Shown: piece by piece, positions 8,464 to 16,631 of the stretch
Layout: the number at the start of each line of letters is the position of its first letter
Numbering within the stretch: the first letter of the stretch is position 1
Assembly (NCBI GenBank): GCA_965214055.1
Contig: OZ243931.1
Span: forward strand, 1,550,001 to 1,614,000
Source: WTGA01 sp965214055
Lineage (GTDB): Bacteria > Pseudomonadota > Gammaproteobacteria > Arenicellales > Poriferihabitantaceae
Direction: 5' to 3'
Length of the DNA stretch: 64,000 nucleotides
The notes under the pieces: generated by a model
What the model was told of the DNA's origin: nothing
The model's input: the letters and a program-made list of their open reading frames with translations, nothing else
Databases searched by the model: none
Translations under genes and position numbers: made by a program

Positions 8464-8888
8464 TGGTGCAATGCCCTTTTGACGTAAATTAACCGGTCAA
8501 CAACCTGAGCCAGGGCCGTCTCTCTGCCTGGATTTTCGATTATCATCACACAGTGCCAGACCCTGTGTCAATGGTAACCTTGGGGGGGTATCTGCCCCAT
8601 CCAAGCAGGCTGATAAGCAGCCGGTCATCGCTTGTCCCAGCCGCTTTATCAAATCTACAGAAACCGTGTTTCCGACCGGATGCATTCTCCTCCCGGAGTT
8701 CATGATAAACGGTTAGACGGGTATTGCACCAATACAAACCGATCGTTGGCCGGGTAGACGATGATCGGTACTGAGATGCTTCTCGCTGCGCTGACAGCAT
8801 CCTTCAGGGATTGACAGGACACCCGGCTGACCATCGCTTCAGACAACAGGCGAGCATCCCGCCAGCCACGCCAAAAAGGAACGTAACA
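8464..8888 (-). other. Stretch between the nitrile hydratase accessory gene and the TA module
   Basis: About 425 bp with no gene I can support. A 44-codon ORF on the minus strand (8834 to 8700) has no recognised family. The stretch may carry the promoter that now drives the accessory gene, since the insertion of the toxin-antitoxin genes separates it from nthA-nthB. Confidence 0.3.
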
Positions 8889-9187
8889 TTAGTGGGAGCG
8901 GAGCTCCGATTTTTCAGTTTTTGTGCGGTATATGTCCTTTCGGTGAGAGATTCGAATAACCAGAATAACCCTGTCGTTGTCTCGGATATCGCAGATCAGG
9001 CGATAGCTTCCTGTGCGAAGACGCCAGAGCATTGCAATCGTCCCTTTAGCGGTTTGGCCAGTCCCCTTGGACCGGAAGCGGGCTCGACCTGTCGCCGCAA
9101 GTAATCCCGGATGCGTTTTGCGCTGGCACGGTCCAGTTTGCCGAGTTTCTTTTTGGATTCGCGAGTGAGTTCAATCTTCCAGGACAA
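8889..9187 (-). pseudogene. RelE/ParE-family toxin, frameshifted
   Basis: The N-terminal half (KIELTRESKKKLGKLDRASAKRIRDYL to LAKPLKG) reads from a TTG at 9187, overlapping the antitoxin stop by 17 nt as in many relBE/parDE pairs. The C-terminal half continues in another frame (MLWRLRTGSYRLICDIRDND, then ISHRKDIYR) to a stop at 8889. One base is missing near 9043-9050, so the original frame stops early at 8996. The joined protein is a standard RelE-fold mRNA interferase or gyrase-type toxin. As written the toxin should be inactive while the antitoxin remains intact. Confidence 0.75.
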
Positions 9188-9395
9188 GTTCCTGTTCGAC
9201 TTCGGAAAGGGTGTAGGTCGGCTCCTCGCCGCGCTGAACACGCTCAAGGGTCTGTTCCGCCAGATAGGTATCTTCCATGTCTCCCAGATATTCCACAATC
9301 GCCTGGCGAGTATAAAAGGTCGTGGTACGTCCGGTCGCCTTGGCCAGTGCGACCAACCGGTCTTCCACCTCGGACGGTAGTCCAATTGCAAGCAT
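9171..9395 (-). CDS. Ribbon-helix-helix (RelB/CopG-type) antitoxin
   Basis: A 74-residue protein. The N-terminus MLAIGLPSEVEDRLVALAKATGRTTT forms the ribbon-helix-helix DNA-binding fold, followed by YTRQAIVEYLGDME and an acidic toxin-binding tail. It precedes and overlaps the broken RelE-type toxin gene. It should bind the GTATCA repeats just upstream and repress its own operon. Its frame is intact, so it may act now as an orphan regulator. Confidence 0.8.
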   Translation of the reverse strand: MLAIGLPSEVEDRLVALAKATGRTTTFYTRQAIVEYLGDMEDTYLAEQTLERVQRGEEPTYTLSEVEQELVLED

Positions 9396-9418
9396 TGTCT
9401 TCTCCCTCTCTCATGCAG

Positions 9419-9451
9419 GTATCAAAAAATGTGATACAAAGTATAGTATCA
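9419..9451. promoter_or_regulatory. Candidate operator of the RHH antitoxin (GTATCA repeats)
   Basis: GTATCA at 9419-9424, its inverted copy TGATAC at 9432-9437 and another GTATCA at 9446-9451 make two overlapping inverted repeats spaced 13-14 bp, 24-56 bp upstream of the antitoxin start. Ribbon-helix-helix dimers usually bind arrays of short 6-bp sites with about one helical turn spacing. Confidence 0.55.
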
Positions 9452-9640
9452 GGAAACCAAAATTCTAGCAGTGTCGACGCAAAGCAGATAATGTCCCCTT
9501 TTACGCGTCCACTTCGAAGCGCAATACCCGCGGCGGCAGTGGAAAAATCAGCACTCCGGGTGCCCATTTCCACACAGTGGTAGCGACAGGAGAGCGCATC
9601 ACAAAATCAGGGAGTTGGCACTGCAGGTGCGTATGAAAGA

Positions 9641-10297
9641 TCAGATGCGATCATTAATGTAGGGTTCAAAAACATCCGCACACACCCGAATACCCGGTTC
9701 AACGGCGGTTTCACCCCACAGTTCACTCCCGCTGAACTCAATGGTGTACAGGTGCTCCGGAATCTTTTCATCACTGCGGGCATGACGGTCCGGAAAGATA
9801 TGGGAGCCATGGTGTGCAATAATTTCACCGACCTTCCCGCGTATATATCCAGGCAATCTCGTATGATGGGCGGGGTTTTGAATTCCAATCGTTACCCTTT
9901 CACCAATCTGATATTCAGCCGGTTTGATCGCCTGCATCTGTGTTGGGCCACCCGTGGCCAGGCGTTCCCGTATTTGTCGTCTGCCCACGGGAGAGTAGAC
10001 ATTGACCATATTGGCCACCCCTGTGGACAATTCTTCTTCGGTGACCAGGTGTTTGGCCAGGAGCAGGGTTTCCAGCCCATGCAGCCAGTGTTCGTAGTAA
10101 CTGCTGCCAAGATAGTGCTCCGGGTCCATTCCTTCCCGGGCAAACCGGGACTCATCCAGGTTCCATTTGCCCAGCATGCCGCAGGCCAGGGTAATGGAAA
10201 AAACCTGCGCTTCCCATTGGCTCGGAAAGTGGTCGGTCTGGCTACGGTCGACCGGGCCGAAGCCCGGCTGTCCCCCCAGGTCGTGTGCACCGTCCAT
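9641..10297 (-). CDS. nthB: Nitrile hydratase subunit beta
   Basis: A 218-residue beta subunit starting MDGAHDLGGQPGFGPV, close to the family's NGxHDxGG start. The middle holds YYEHWLHGLETLLL and the C-terminal SH3-like domain ends RLPGYIRGKVGEI and LYTIEFSGSELWGE. With the alpha subunit it forms the cytoplasmic enzyme hydrating nitriles to amides. Its start lies 3 bp after the alpha stop, so the two are translated together. No amidase gene that would complete nitrile to acid conversion is in the window. Confidence 0.93.
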   Translation of the reverse strand: MDGAHDLGGQPGFGPVDRSQTDHFPSQWEAQVFSITLACGMLGKWNLDESRFAREGMDPEHYLGSSYYEHWLHGLETLLLAKHLVTEEELSTGVANMVNVYSPVGRRQIRERLATGGPTQMQAIKPAEYQIGERVTIGIQNPAHHTRLPGYIRGKVGEIIAHHGSHIFPDRHARSDEKIPEHLYTIEFSGSELWGETAVEPGIRVCADVFEPYINDRI

Positions 10298-10300
10298 GGT

Positions 10301-10918
10301 TCAGGGGACTTCCACGAGTGCGGTACCGATCATTGAATCCCGGGTCACCAGATCCGACAGTTGCTGTTCATCCAGCAATTCGGTGTCGGGCGGCCGTTGT
10401 GGCAATACCAGATAACGGATTTCAGCGGTAGAATCCCAGACGCGAATTTCCATTTCCTCGCCCAGCTGGACACCGAATTCCTTCAATAAAGACCGCGGCT
10501 CCCTGACCGCGCGTGCCCGGTAGGCGGATGATTTGTACCAGGCGGGAGGCAGGCCCAGGACCGGCCACGGATAACATGAGCACAAGGTGCACACGACCAG
10601 GTTGTGGAGGGTTTCTGTATTTTCGACGACCTGCATGTGTTCTCCCTGCCTGCCCCCGTATCCCAGTTCCTGCAAGGCAGCGGTACCGTCAGCCAGGAGC
10701 CGTCTTCGGTACGCGGGGTCGGTCCAGGCTTTTGCAACCACACGGGCCCCGTTTCGGGGACCTATCCGGTGTTCGTACGTGTGGACCAGTTCCTCCAGGG
10801 CGGCGGGGTCCACCAGTCCTTTCCCGATAAGCAGCGCTTCGAGTTTCTCGACCCGCTTCTCAATTTCGGTTTTGGCTACTTCAGGGTGGGAGTGGTGCCG
10901 GTTTTCTTTGTCGCTCAT
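10301..10918 (-). CDS. nthA: Nitrile hydratase subunit alpha, cobalt type
   Basis: A 205-residue alpha subunit. The metal-binding claw VCTLCSCYPWPVLGLPPAWYK is visible, with Cys110, Cys113, Ser114 and Cys115. Threonine in the C-T-L-C-S-C form is the signature of cobalt nitrile hydratases, whereas iron enzymes have serine there. Two of these cysteines are normally oxidised to sulfinic and sulfenic acids. The start MSDKENRHHSHPE at 10918 fits the family N-terminus better than the upstream ATG at 11095. It heads the nthA-nthB pair. Confidence 0.93.
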   Translation of the reverse strand: MSDKENRHHSHPEVAKTEIEKRVEKLEALLIGKGLVDPAALEELVHTYEHRIGPRNGARVVAKAWTDPAYRRRLLADGTAALQELGYGGRQGEHMQVVENTETLHNLVVCTLCSCYPWPVLGLPPAWYKSSAYRARAVREPRSLLKEFGVQLGEEMEIRVWDSTAEIRYLVLPQRPPDTELLDEQQLSDLVTRDSMIGTALVEVP

Positions 10919-11156
10919 ATTGATATGCCTGTATTGGGCCCTTTCGCCGAGGGTGCAGGGTCGGGATCGGATTGGTTTCCGTATACACGGAAGGGAATGC
11001 CGGTTCGGTCCTCCCTCATATTGTACAATACTGTCATCTGGAATCGGTTTTCGAATGACCTGCCACCCCTTGATCAGGGTCGGGCGGGCGATCATTCTCT
11101 GGCCCGGTCCCCGCGAATTGAAATTTTAACAAACAGACCATTTCCTACTGCACAGA

Positions 11157-12083
11157 ATGACCATGAATTCGGAATTCTCACTACGTTGCCGAAAAGAGGG
11201 CGGAGGCACCCCCGTACTCGACCACTGGGGGGGCGACTGTGATTATGGCGTACTCCGCGATGTCCTCCTCGGCCCTCCCGACCACTACCAGTGGCGCAAG
11301 ACCAGTTCCGTGTCGAAGAAAAGCATCCGGAGAAATTATCGGTTCGACCCGGAAGTGGCCAGAAAACAGCATGCCGAGATGGTATCGGCCTATGAATCCG
11401 CCGGTGTGGCCGTTCACCTGCTGGAACCCGACCCCGCATTGCCCTACCAGATCTTTGCCAGGGATTCATCGGTCATGACCCCCTACGGGGCCATCATTAC
11501 CAACATGGCCAACTGGTGGCGTCGCGGGGAGAACTTCCGTGCCATTGAAACCTATGAGCGACTGGGTATTCCCATTTACGATTACGTGACCGCGGGTACT
11601 TTTGAGGGCGGTGATTTCAACGTGATCGAGCCGGGTACCGTCCTGATCGGCTGGGAAGGTGACGAAGGGCGAAGCCAGGAGCAGGGTGCCCTGCAGTTGC
11701 AGCAGTGGTTCGAAGCGGAAGGCTGGGAAGTGAAAGTAACCGACCTGGATCCGTTCTATGTCCACATTGACCTCATGGTCGTCATGCTCGCACCCAAGCT
11801 CGCAGCGGTTTGCCGTGAATCCACCGACCCGGAGGTCGTGGACTGGCTGGAATCCAAGAAAATCGAAATCGTTGCCGTGCCATTCCAGGATACCCTTGAT
11901 CTGGGCTGCAACGTCGTCGCTCTCGGCAATGATCGCATCCTCATGCCGGAAAAAAGTGTGGTCCTCAAGGAGAAATGCCGGGCCCACGGGCTGGAAGTCT
12001 ACGACCCCGATGTATCCATGATCACCCCCGGAGGGGGAGGGGTGCATTGCATGTGCCAGGCTCTTCGGAGAGACCCTGGCTGA
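11157..12083 (+). CDS. Amidinotransferase / DDAH-like hydrolase
   Basis: A 308-residue protein of the guanidino-group modifying superfamily (DDAH, arginine deiminase, amidinotransferase). Features are the substrate region FARDSSVMTPYGAIITNM, the EGGDFN motif at about residue 149, the catalytic His in YVHIDLM, and the nucleophilic cysteine in GGGGVHCMCQAL near the C-terminus. It could hydrolyse a methylarginine or other guanidino compound to a citrulline-like product, or transfer an amidino group; the sequence does not decide. It is divergent from the nitrile hydratase operon with about 240 bp between and adds to the guanidino/amide theme. Confidence 0.8.
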   Translation: MTMNSEFSLRCRKEGGGTPVLDHWGGDCDYGVLRDVLLGPPDHYQWRKTSSVSKKSIRRNYRFDPEVARKQHAEMVSAYESAGVAVHLLEPDPALPYQIFARDSSVMTPYGAIITNMANWWRRGENFRAIETYERLGIPIYDYVTAGTFEGGDFNVIEPGTVLIGWEGDEGRSQEQGALQLQQWFEAEGWEVKVTDLDPFYVHIDLMVVMLAPKLAAVCRESTDPEVVDWLESKKIEIVAVPFQDTLDLGCNVVALGNDRILMPEKSVVLKEKCRAHGLEVYDPDVSMITPGGGGVHCMCQALRRDPG

Positions 12084-12250
12084 CCGTTGCCCAGCGATTT
12101 CGATCCCGGCACACCCAATCGAAATCTTTCCTCGGCACCCATCAAGATCTGCGCTATCTGTGGGTCACGATCGCTGACATGAGGAGGATTCGGGCCGGTA
12201 TCAAGGGAATCCGGACATCTGTTTGCTCACCCCGGGGATCCGGTCATCCA

Positions 12251-12844
12251 CTACTCGAGCCGTTTTCCCCGGCGCCATAGCCAGGGAGGGACAAATTCCC
12301 CCTCCCACATTCCAACTCTGTCAGACCGGGCCGCGGCTTCTTCGTTCACGTAACGCATGGAATATCTCCGGTAGGCGAGCGCAAGCCCGTTGCGGACCAG
12401 CCAGCTGTGCAGGTTCTCGCCATTGCGGGCATAGCAGGTGCCCAGTCTGCGTCCGTACCGGTCTCTTTTCGGATCCAGTTCGCAGGTGATGGCAGCACTC
12501 CCGATGCGCGCTTCGAGCATCCGTTTCGAGACAATGCCGCAGGAGAACCGGTTTCCATTCCTATCCAGGCATTGTTGCCGTGTTTCCGGGGCATCAATAT
12601 CTTTCAAACGAATCCGTTCGCCCGCCAAGTGAACCGTGTCGGCATCAATCACGCGGGGGATTCCCGTCACGGTTTCCGCGGAAGAGGGAGACGAAAGGGT
12701 GAAAAGCCAGGTGATCAGTAACAGCGTGATAGTCAAAGCGCCGGATGAGTTCGAGGGTTCTCGTTGTCGACAGATGGAAATCCACGCGTGCGCCCCGGTC
12801 CTTTGTCCCCCATACGCTTTTTCAAAACCCATTCGTCTTACCAT
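12251..12844 (-). CDS. Thermonuclease-family (SNase-like) nuclease
   Basis: A 197-residue protein with a hydrophobic segment at about 37-57 (LTITLLLITWLFTLSSPSSA) that looks like a signal peptide or anchor, followed by a staphylococcal-nuclease-like OB fold: IDADTVHL, RLKDIDAPET, DRYGRRLGTCY and LVRNGLALAYRRYS. The metal Asp and catalytic Arg/Glu positions of the family are present. The start is uncertain: the ATG at 12844 makes an unusually long region before the hydrophobic segment. It sits beside the HEPN/MNT module and probably belongs to the same accessory insertion. Confidence 0.75.
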   Translation of the reverse strand: MVRRMGFEKAYGGQRTGAHAWISICRQREPSNSSGALTITLLLITWLFTLSSPSSAETVTGIPRVIDADTVHLAGERIRLKDIDAPETRQQCLDRNGNRFSCGIVSKRMLEARIGSAAITCELDPKRDRYGRRLGTCYARNGENLHSWLVRNGLALAYRRYSMRYVNEEAAARSDRVGMWEGEFVPPWLWRRGKRLE

Positions 12845-12884
12845 TTTCGATCACCGGATATTCCCAGGGTGCAGACCGGGTCAA

Positions 12885-13205
12885 TCACGGTGTGCCTCTT
12901 ACCAGGATCCAATGGTTCCGCTCGATTTCCTGGTGAAACCGCTCCGGTACTTGCGCCCAGTCTCGCGCCTCGACGAGAAACGGAATCGTGGATTCTCGCA
13001 CCGCCTCCTCGAAGTCGCCCAGTTGCCTTTCCGATATCTCCTTCAGTCCTGGTCCCCGAAGCACGAGGTCAAGGTCGCTGCCGTCGTGGCTGCGGCCGTT
13101 CACACGACTGCCGTAGGCCCAAACTTCTACGCCAGGCAGATGCTCGCGCAGCAGCGTTTCGAGAAAGTGCTGGTGTCTTTTGGAAAGGTGCAGCCGATCA
13201 GCCAT
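12885..13205 (-). CDS. MNT-type nucleotidyltransferase antitoxin
   Basis: A 106-residue minimal nucleotidyltransferase with the pol-beta signature YGSRVNGRSHDGSDLDLVL. ATG at 13205 is preferred to 13250. The gene overlaps the HEPN gene upstream by 8 nt. In HEPN/MNT modules the MNT protein neutralises the HEPN ribonuclease, in studied cases by adding AMP to a tyrosine near the RX4-6H site. Both proteins look intact. Confidence 0.8.
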   Translation of the reverse strand: MADRLHLSKRHQHFLETLLREHLPGVEVWAYGSRVNGRSHDGSDLDLVLRGPGLKEISERQLGDFEEAVRESTIPFLVEARDWAQVPERFHQEIERNHWILVRGTP

Positions 13206-13623
13206 CGTTCGCCTGTTCGATGATGTCGGTGAGCGCCTTGGCATCGGCAATGAACGCGGGCAGCAGTTTTAGCGTGGTCTCGGCAAATTTTTCTCCGTAG
13301 TTGTGTGCGGTGTCATTGCGGGTATCTCGATAGCTCAGCCATCGCTCAACGGCCCCGGTGTCCATCAGGTCATGACGCGCTGCATGCCGGAACAGGTCCT
13401 TGAAGTGAAGGCGGTCGGCTTGTCGGTTACTGGCGAAATACGATGCAAGGCGCTTTCGCAGCAGCTTGCCACTTTGCTCCAGCACCAACTCGAATTCCTT
13501 GACACATGCCGCACGATAGATTTCATACACAAAATCCTTCGCTTTGCCTTGCTCGCTGATTTCATTGAAGGCATATTCCAGCGTACCGATACAGCGGCGA
13601 AGAAAGGTGGTGTCAATGTTCAT
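13198..13623 (-). CDS. HEPN toxin (nucleotidyltransferase substrate-binding family)
   Basis: A 141-residue all-helical protein of the HI0074/HEPN family. The R-x4-H ribonuclease motif is in RDTRNDTAHNYG, with the tyrosine that MNT partners modify two residues after the histidine. The start MNIDTTFLRRC at 13623 was chosen over 13668. It overlaps the MNT gene downstream and the stop of the R-M-like fragment upstream. Together these make a type VII-like HEPN/MNT toxin-antitoxin module, probably for stabilisation or phage defence. Confidence 0.8.
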   Translation of the reverse strand: MNIDTTFLRRCIGTLEYAFNEISEQGKAKDFVYEIYRAACVKEFELVLEQSGKLLRKRLASYFASNRQADRLHFKDLFRHAARHDLMDTGAVERWLSYRDTRNDTAHNYGEKFAETTLKLLPAFIADAKALTDIIEQANDG

Positions 13624-13874
13624 TTGACGTGGCCCCAAAGGCCGAGCACCTTGAGATTTTTCCAGCACACCTCGGGGGGGACCCAGAAGATATCCTCCAT
13701 ACTGTATTCGTTCCGGTCTTCGGTGGCTCCAGCCCTATATTCCGCAAGAACCGTCGCCCTGTATTCCGCCGTGTTCATCAACCCGCGCAGAGAGTCGGCC
13801 ATGGCCTCACCATGTGGCTTCTTCGATTCGGTCTGCTTTATTTCGCTGCCTGCCATCTCTACATCATACCGCAT
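13620..13874 (-). pseudogene. Fragment resembling the N-terminal region of an R-M methylase
   Basis: An 84-codon frame ending YRAGATEDRNEYSMEDIFWVPPEVCWKNLKVLG. The 'ENVFWVPxxARW' style ending recalls the N-terminal region of type I HsdM-like DNA methylases, after which the remainder of the protein would be expected but is absent. It abuts the HEPN gene downstream, and the livM remnant starts about 25 bp away on the other side. I read it as a truncated piece carried in with the HEPN/MNT module; it could also be a small independent gene. Confidence 0.35.
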
Positions 13875-13900
13875 CGAAGCATTAGGAGGCGAGTGTTCGC

Positions 13901-13999
13901 CAGGTCAAGCACCTGGTACTTGGTGGGCTGGGTTCGATATTTGGTTCCTTTATTGGGGCCGCCTTTATGGTGCTGATGCCCGTAACCTCGCCAATCTGA
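13901..13999 (+). pseudogene. Remnant of a LivM/UrtC-type permease
   Basis: A plus-strand frame encodes VKHLVLGGLGSIFGSFIGAAFMVLMP then stops. The GGLGSIxGSFxGAAFxVLxP pattern is the conserved cytoplasmic loop and following helix of branched-chain amino-acid/urea-type ABC permeases. About 100 bp downstream another short piece (VWPKGLLRG) resembles the family's C-terminal 'EPRGLxGI' end in a different frame. The upstream part is replaced by the R-M-like fragment. Position just before the binding-protein gene is what an intact liv operon would show. Confidence 0.45.
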
Positions 14000-14176
14000 A
14001 ATTCCTATGGTCAACGGGAGCGGCTCCTCTCGGCCGGAAGGTGCTGGGCGAGCCCTTGCGTTGCAGGATGGACTCTGTCAGTATCTTCCGGAGTTGAGAT
14101 TGATGCCATGTGTGGCCAAAGGGGCTCCTCCGGGGTGTTGGTTTTTCCGCCGCCGAGGGTACACGTCGGAGTGGAG

Positions 14177-15478
14177 ATGGGGATGAAAAAAACGAAATTT
14201 GTTGCGGCAGTCGTCGCCATGGTGATGACGTTGGGTACCGGGGTCGCTTCAGCGGATCTGGTGTTCCCGTCGCTGAGCTACCGGACGGGTCCCTACGCAC
14301 CCAATGGCATCCCGTTTGCCGATGGGTATGCGGACTACTTTACCCTTTTGAACGAGCGGGACGGCGGGATTGGCGGGGTTCCCATCCGGTTTATCGAGTG
14401 CGAAACCGGGTACAACACCGAGAAAGGAGTGGAGTGCTATGAATCCACCAAAGGGGAAGGACCGCTGGTCTACCAGCCGCTTTCCACGGGAATCACCTAC
14501 CAGTTGATCCCCAAGGTCACGGCAGACGGCATCCCGCTTCATTCCATGGGCTACGGGCGGACCTCTGCGGCCAACGGGACTGTTTTTCCCTATATCTTCA
14601 ACTACCCCGGCACGTACTGGGATGCAGCTTCCATTATCATCAATCATGTTGCAGACCAGGAAGGGGGCAATCTTGAGGGAAAATCCATTGCCCTGGTTTA
14701 CCACAATTCGGCGTACGGCAAAGAGCCCATCCGGACTCTGGAAGAGCTGGCGAAGAAACACGGGTATACCCTGACCCTGCTTGCGGTGGATCATCCCGGC
14801 CAGGAACAGAAATCCCAATGGTTGCGTATTCGCCAGGAACGGCCGGATTATGTCCTGATGTGGGGATGGGGGGTCATGAACCAGGTAGCGATCCAGGAAG
14901 CGGCCAATATCCGCTATCCCATGGACCACTTCATTGGGGTCTGGTGGTCGGCGTCTGAAAATGATGTATTGCCTGCCGGGGAAGGGGCGAATGGATACAA
15001 GGCCATTGCGTTCCATGGCGTCGGCAGTGATTTTGCCATCTACGATGACCTGAAAAAACATGTCGTTGATCCGGGAAAAGCCGCTGGCGATGGATCGTAT
15101 CTGGGTACCGTTCTGTATAACCGGGGCATGTATGCTGCGGTCCTGGCAGCGGAAGCTGCCCGCACGGCCCAGGAAATCCATGGGGTTGGCGACATCAACG
15201 CGGAACAGATGCGCGATGGAATGGAAGCCCTGCAGATTGACCAGGCACGGATGGCCGAGCTGGGGCTGGAAAACTTTGGTCCTGAAATCAGTGTCAGCTG
15301 TGCCAACCATGGTGGTCCCGGACTGGGGGCGATCCAGCAATGGGATGCGGATGCACAGTCCTGGTCGCTGATTACCGGATTTGCTGGTGCCGACCGCGAA
15401 GTGGTGGATACCCTGATTGCGGAAGACTCGGCTGCTTTTGCCGCGGAAAACAATATTACCCCCCGCGATTGCGAGTAA
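14177..15478 (+). CDS. Branched-chain amino-acid/amide-type ABC transporter substrate-binding protein
   Basis: A 433-residue periplasmic binding protein (Leu/Ile/Val-binding type). Signal peptide MKKTKFVAAVVAMVMTLGTGVASA is cleaved before DLVFPSL. The start at 14177 has GGAG 5 nt upstream; a longer frame begins at 14108. Typical family features include RTGPYAPNGIPFADGY, the lobe hinge IALVYHNSAYGKEP and a long C-terminal lobe. Substrates for this class include branched-chain amino acids, amides and urea. No ATPase or intact permease follows, and a permease remnant precedes it, so it is either an orphan or uses permeases encoded elsewhere. Confidence 0.82.
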   Translation: MGMKKTKFVAAVVAMVMTLGTGVASADLVFPSLSYRTGPYAPNGIPFADGYADYFTLLNERDGGIGGVPIRFIECETGYNTEKGVECYESTKGEGPLVYQPLSTGITYQLIPKVTADGIPLHSMGYGRTSAANGTVFPYIFNYPGTYWDAASIIINHVADQEGGNLEGKSIALVYHNSAYGKEPIRTLEELAKKHGYTLTLLAVDHPGQEQKSQWLRIRQERPDYVLMWGWGVMNQVAIQEAANIRYPMDHFIGVWWSASENDVLPAGEGANGYKAIAFHGVGSDFAIYDDLKKHVVDPGKAAGDGSYLGTVLYNRGMYAAVLAAEAARTAQEIHGVGDINAEQMRDGMEALQIDQARMAELGLENFGPEISVSCANHGGPGLGAIQQWDADAQSWSLITGFAGADREVVDTLIAEDSAAFAAENNITPRDCE

Positions 15479-15557
15479 GCCAACCTCCTGGCTTCCAACA
15501 TGTCGGAAGTCAGGAAAAATTTGATCAGTATCGTATCGGAAATCAGCCTGCTGTGTT

Positions 15558-15881
15558 TTATGGGTACTCTTTATCCACCGACTTTAATTTTTCACTTTGA
15601 ACCAGAGGTGGTTCGTCGGTGTTAGTGCATGTACAACCCAATTGCGCTTGTTCCAGATGTTCCACCCGTTTTATTGTTGCGCCAGTCAGGTCGGCATTAC
15701 ACAAAATCATTTTGTTGTTGAACATGGAACTGAAAAGATTTGCTCCCGACAAATCGTCATCTGTGAAGTGTGTATCAGCAAGAATTGCTTTCTGTAAAAT
15801 CGCTTGGTCATGATGTGCATCTGTACGCTTAGCCCCTTCAGCGTGGGGCAGTTCTGCTTTGTGATCCGTTGCAACGGGATA
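15558..15881 (-). pseudogene. Pentapeptide-repeat protein fragment
   Basis: An open frame with no convincing start codon encodes QAILQKAILADTHFTDDDLSGANLFSSMFNNKMILCNADLTGATIKRVEHLEQAQL, which contains several A(N/D)L-type pentapeptide repeats, then a hydrophilic tail. The region upstream stops at 15884. It is AT-richer than neighbouring genes and is probably a leftover of a longer acquired gene. A TTG at 15752 would give a 64-residue product. Confidence 0.4.
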
Positions 15882-16211
15882 CTATTCTGACTTGATTATC
15901 TCTGGTTCGCATGGTATTTTTATTAAATTGAATAATCAATCAATTATATTGATGTCAAACTTCATTTGAAGCGGTGTGAATGGTGCCGGTTGTTTCCTTG
16001 GTTGGAGCATGGGGACAATCCGGGAATTGAAATATGCACAATGAACGGGCACGGGAATTTTGAAGAAACCCACACACAAAGGTACGATGTCCATTTCCCC
16101 GGGGGGCGTATTTCCCAGAGTGCATGATACCAGCCGGCCCTGCAGTATGAACATTCCAGGCCAATCCCCGGTACCCCGGATCATATTCCATCTCCAATCC
16201 CGGCTATAGTC
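15882..16211. other. Upstream region of the hypA-ureohydrolase-Pot operon
   Basis: About 330 bp without a gene. 15890-15955 is strongly AT-rich and is the likely promoter zone of the operon starting at hypA. I looked for guanidine riboswitch classes (ykkC-I conserved core, paired ACGR-loop hairpins of class II, class III pseudoknot) and did not recognise one. The TetR regulator at the operon end may bind here, but I did not identify a clear palindrome. Confidence 0.35.
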
Positions 16212-16631
16212 ATGCATGAACTTTCCCTGGCCCGCAGCCTCATTGACTTGGTCGATGAGTATTGCGAGCAGGAGAAAGTATCGCATGCAAGCCGGATCAA
16301 CATTCGCCTGGGCGAGCTTTCTGCAATGTCCAGGGCCCTGTATTTTTGCTTTGGCACGGTGGCGGCGGGCAGCTCCTGCGAGGGGGCGAAACTGCATATT
16401 GATGAAATACCATTAACTGTATTTTGCCGGCATTGCGATGAAGTCAAGCGTCCCAATGGCCGATACAGTTTTCGCTGTTCGGATTGTGGAATGCCCACCC
16501 CTGAAATCGTCACCGGCAGGGAAATGGAACTCACTTCGATTGAAATCCGCAGGCCTCCAGACACCCCGGGTGCCTGCGGGGAGAATACGGCATCCCGCGA
16601 ACGCAACACACAGACCCGACCCCAGTCATGA
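16212..16631 (+). CDS. hypA: HypA-type nickel chaperone
   Basis: A 139-residue HypA/HybF family protein. It begins MHELSLARSLIDLV, with the MHE nickel-binding N-terminus, followed by INIRLGELS, and carries the zinc-binding pair FCRHC...FRCSDCG. A C-terminal extension of about 25 residues exceeds the usual 113-118 length. HypA delivers nickel to hydrogenases and, in cyanobacteria, a homologue helps mature nickel-dependent guanidine hydrolase. No hydrogenase gene is in the window; the next gene is a ureohydrolase that overlaps the hypA stop by 4 nt (ATGA). Nickel loading of that enzyme is the natural inference. HypB is not present here. Confidence 0.85.
   Translation: MHELSLARSLIDLVDEYCEQEKVSHASRINIRLGELSAMSRALYFCFGTVAAGSSCEGAKLHIDEIPLTVFCRHCDEVKRPNGRYSFRCSDCGMPTPEIVTGREMELTSIEIRRPPDTPGACGENTASRERNTQTRPQS

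Noticed and set aside
8700..8834. 44-codon minus-strand ORF between the nitrile hydratase accessory gene and the TA module
   Set aside because: No family resemblance; too short to support on codon pattern alone.
15882..16211. Guanidine riboswitch upstream of hypA
   Set aside because: I did not find the conserved core of class I, the paired ACGR-loop hairpins of class II or the class III pseudoknot by eye. A covariance search would be decisive.
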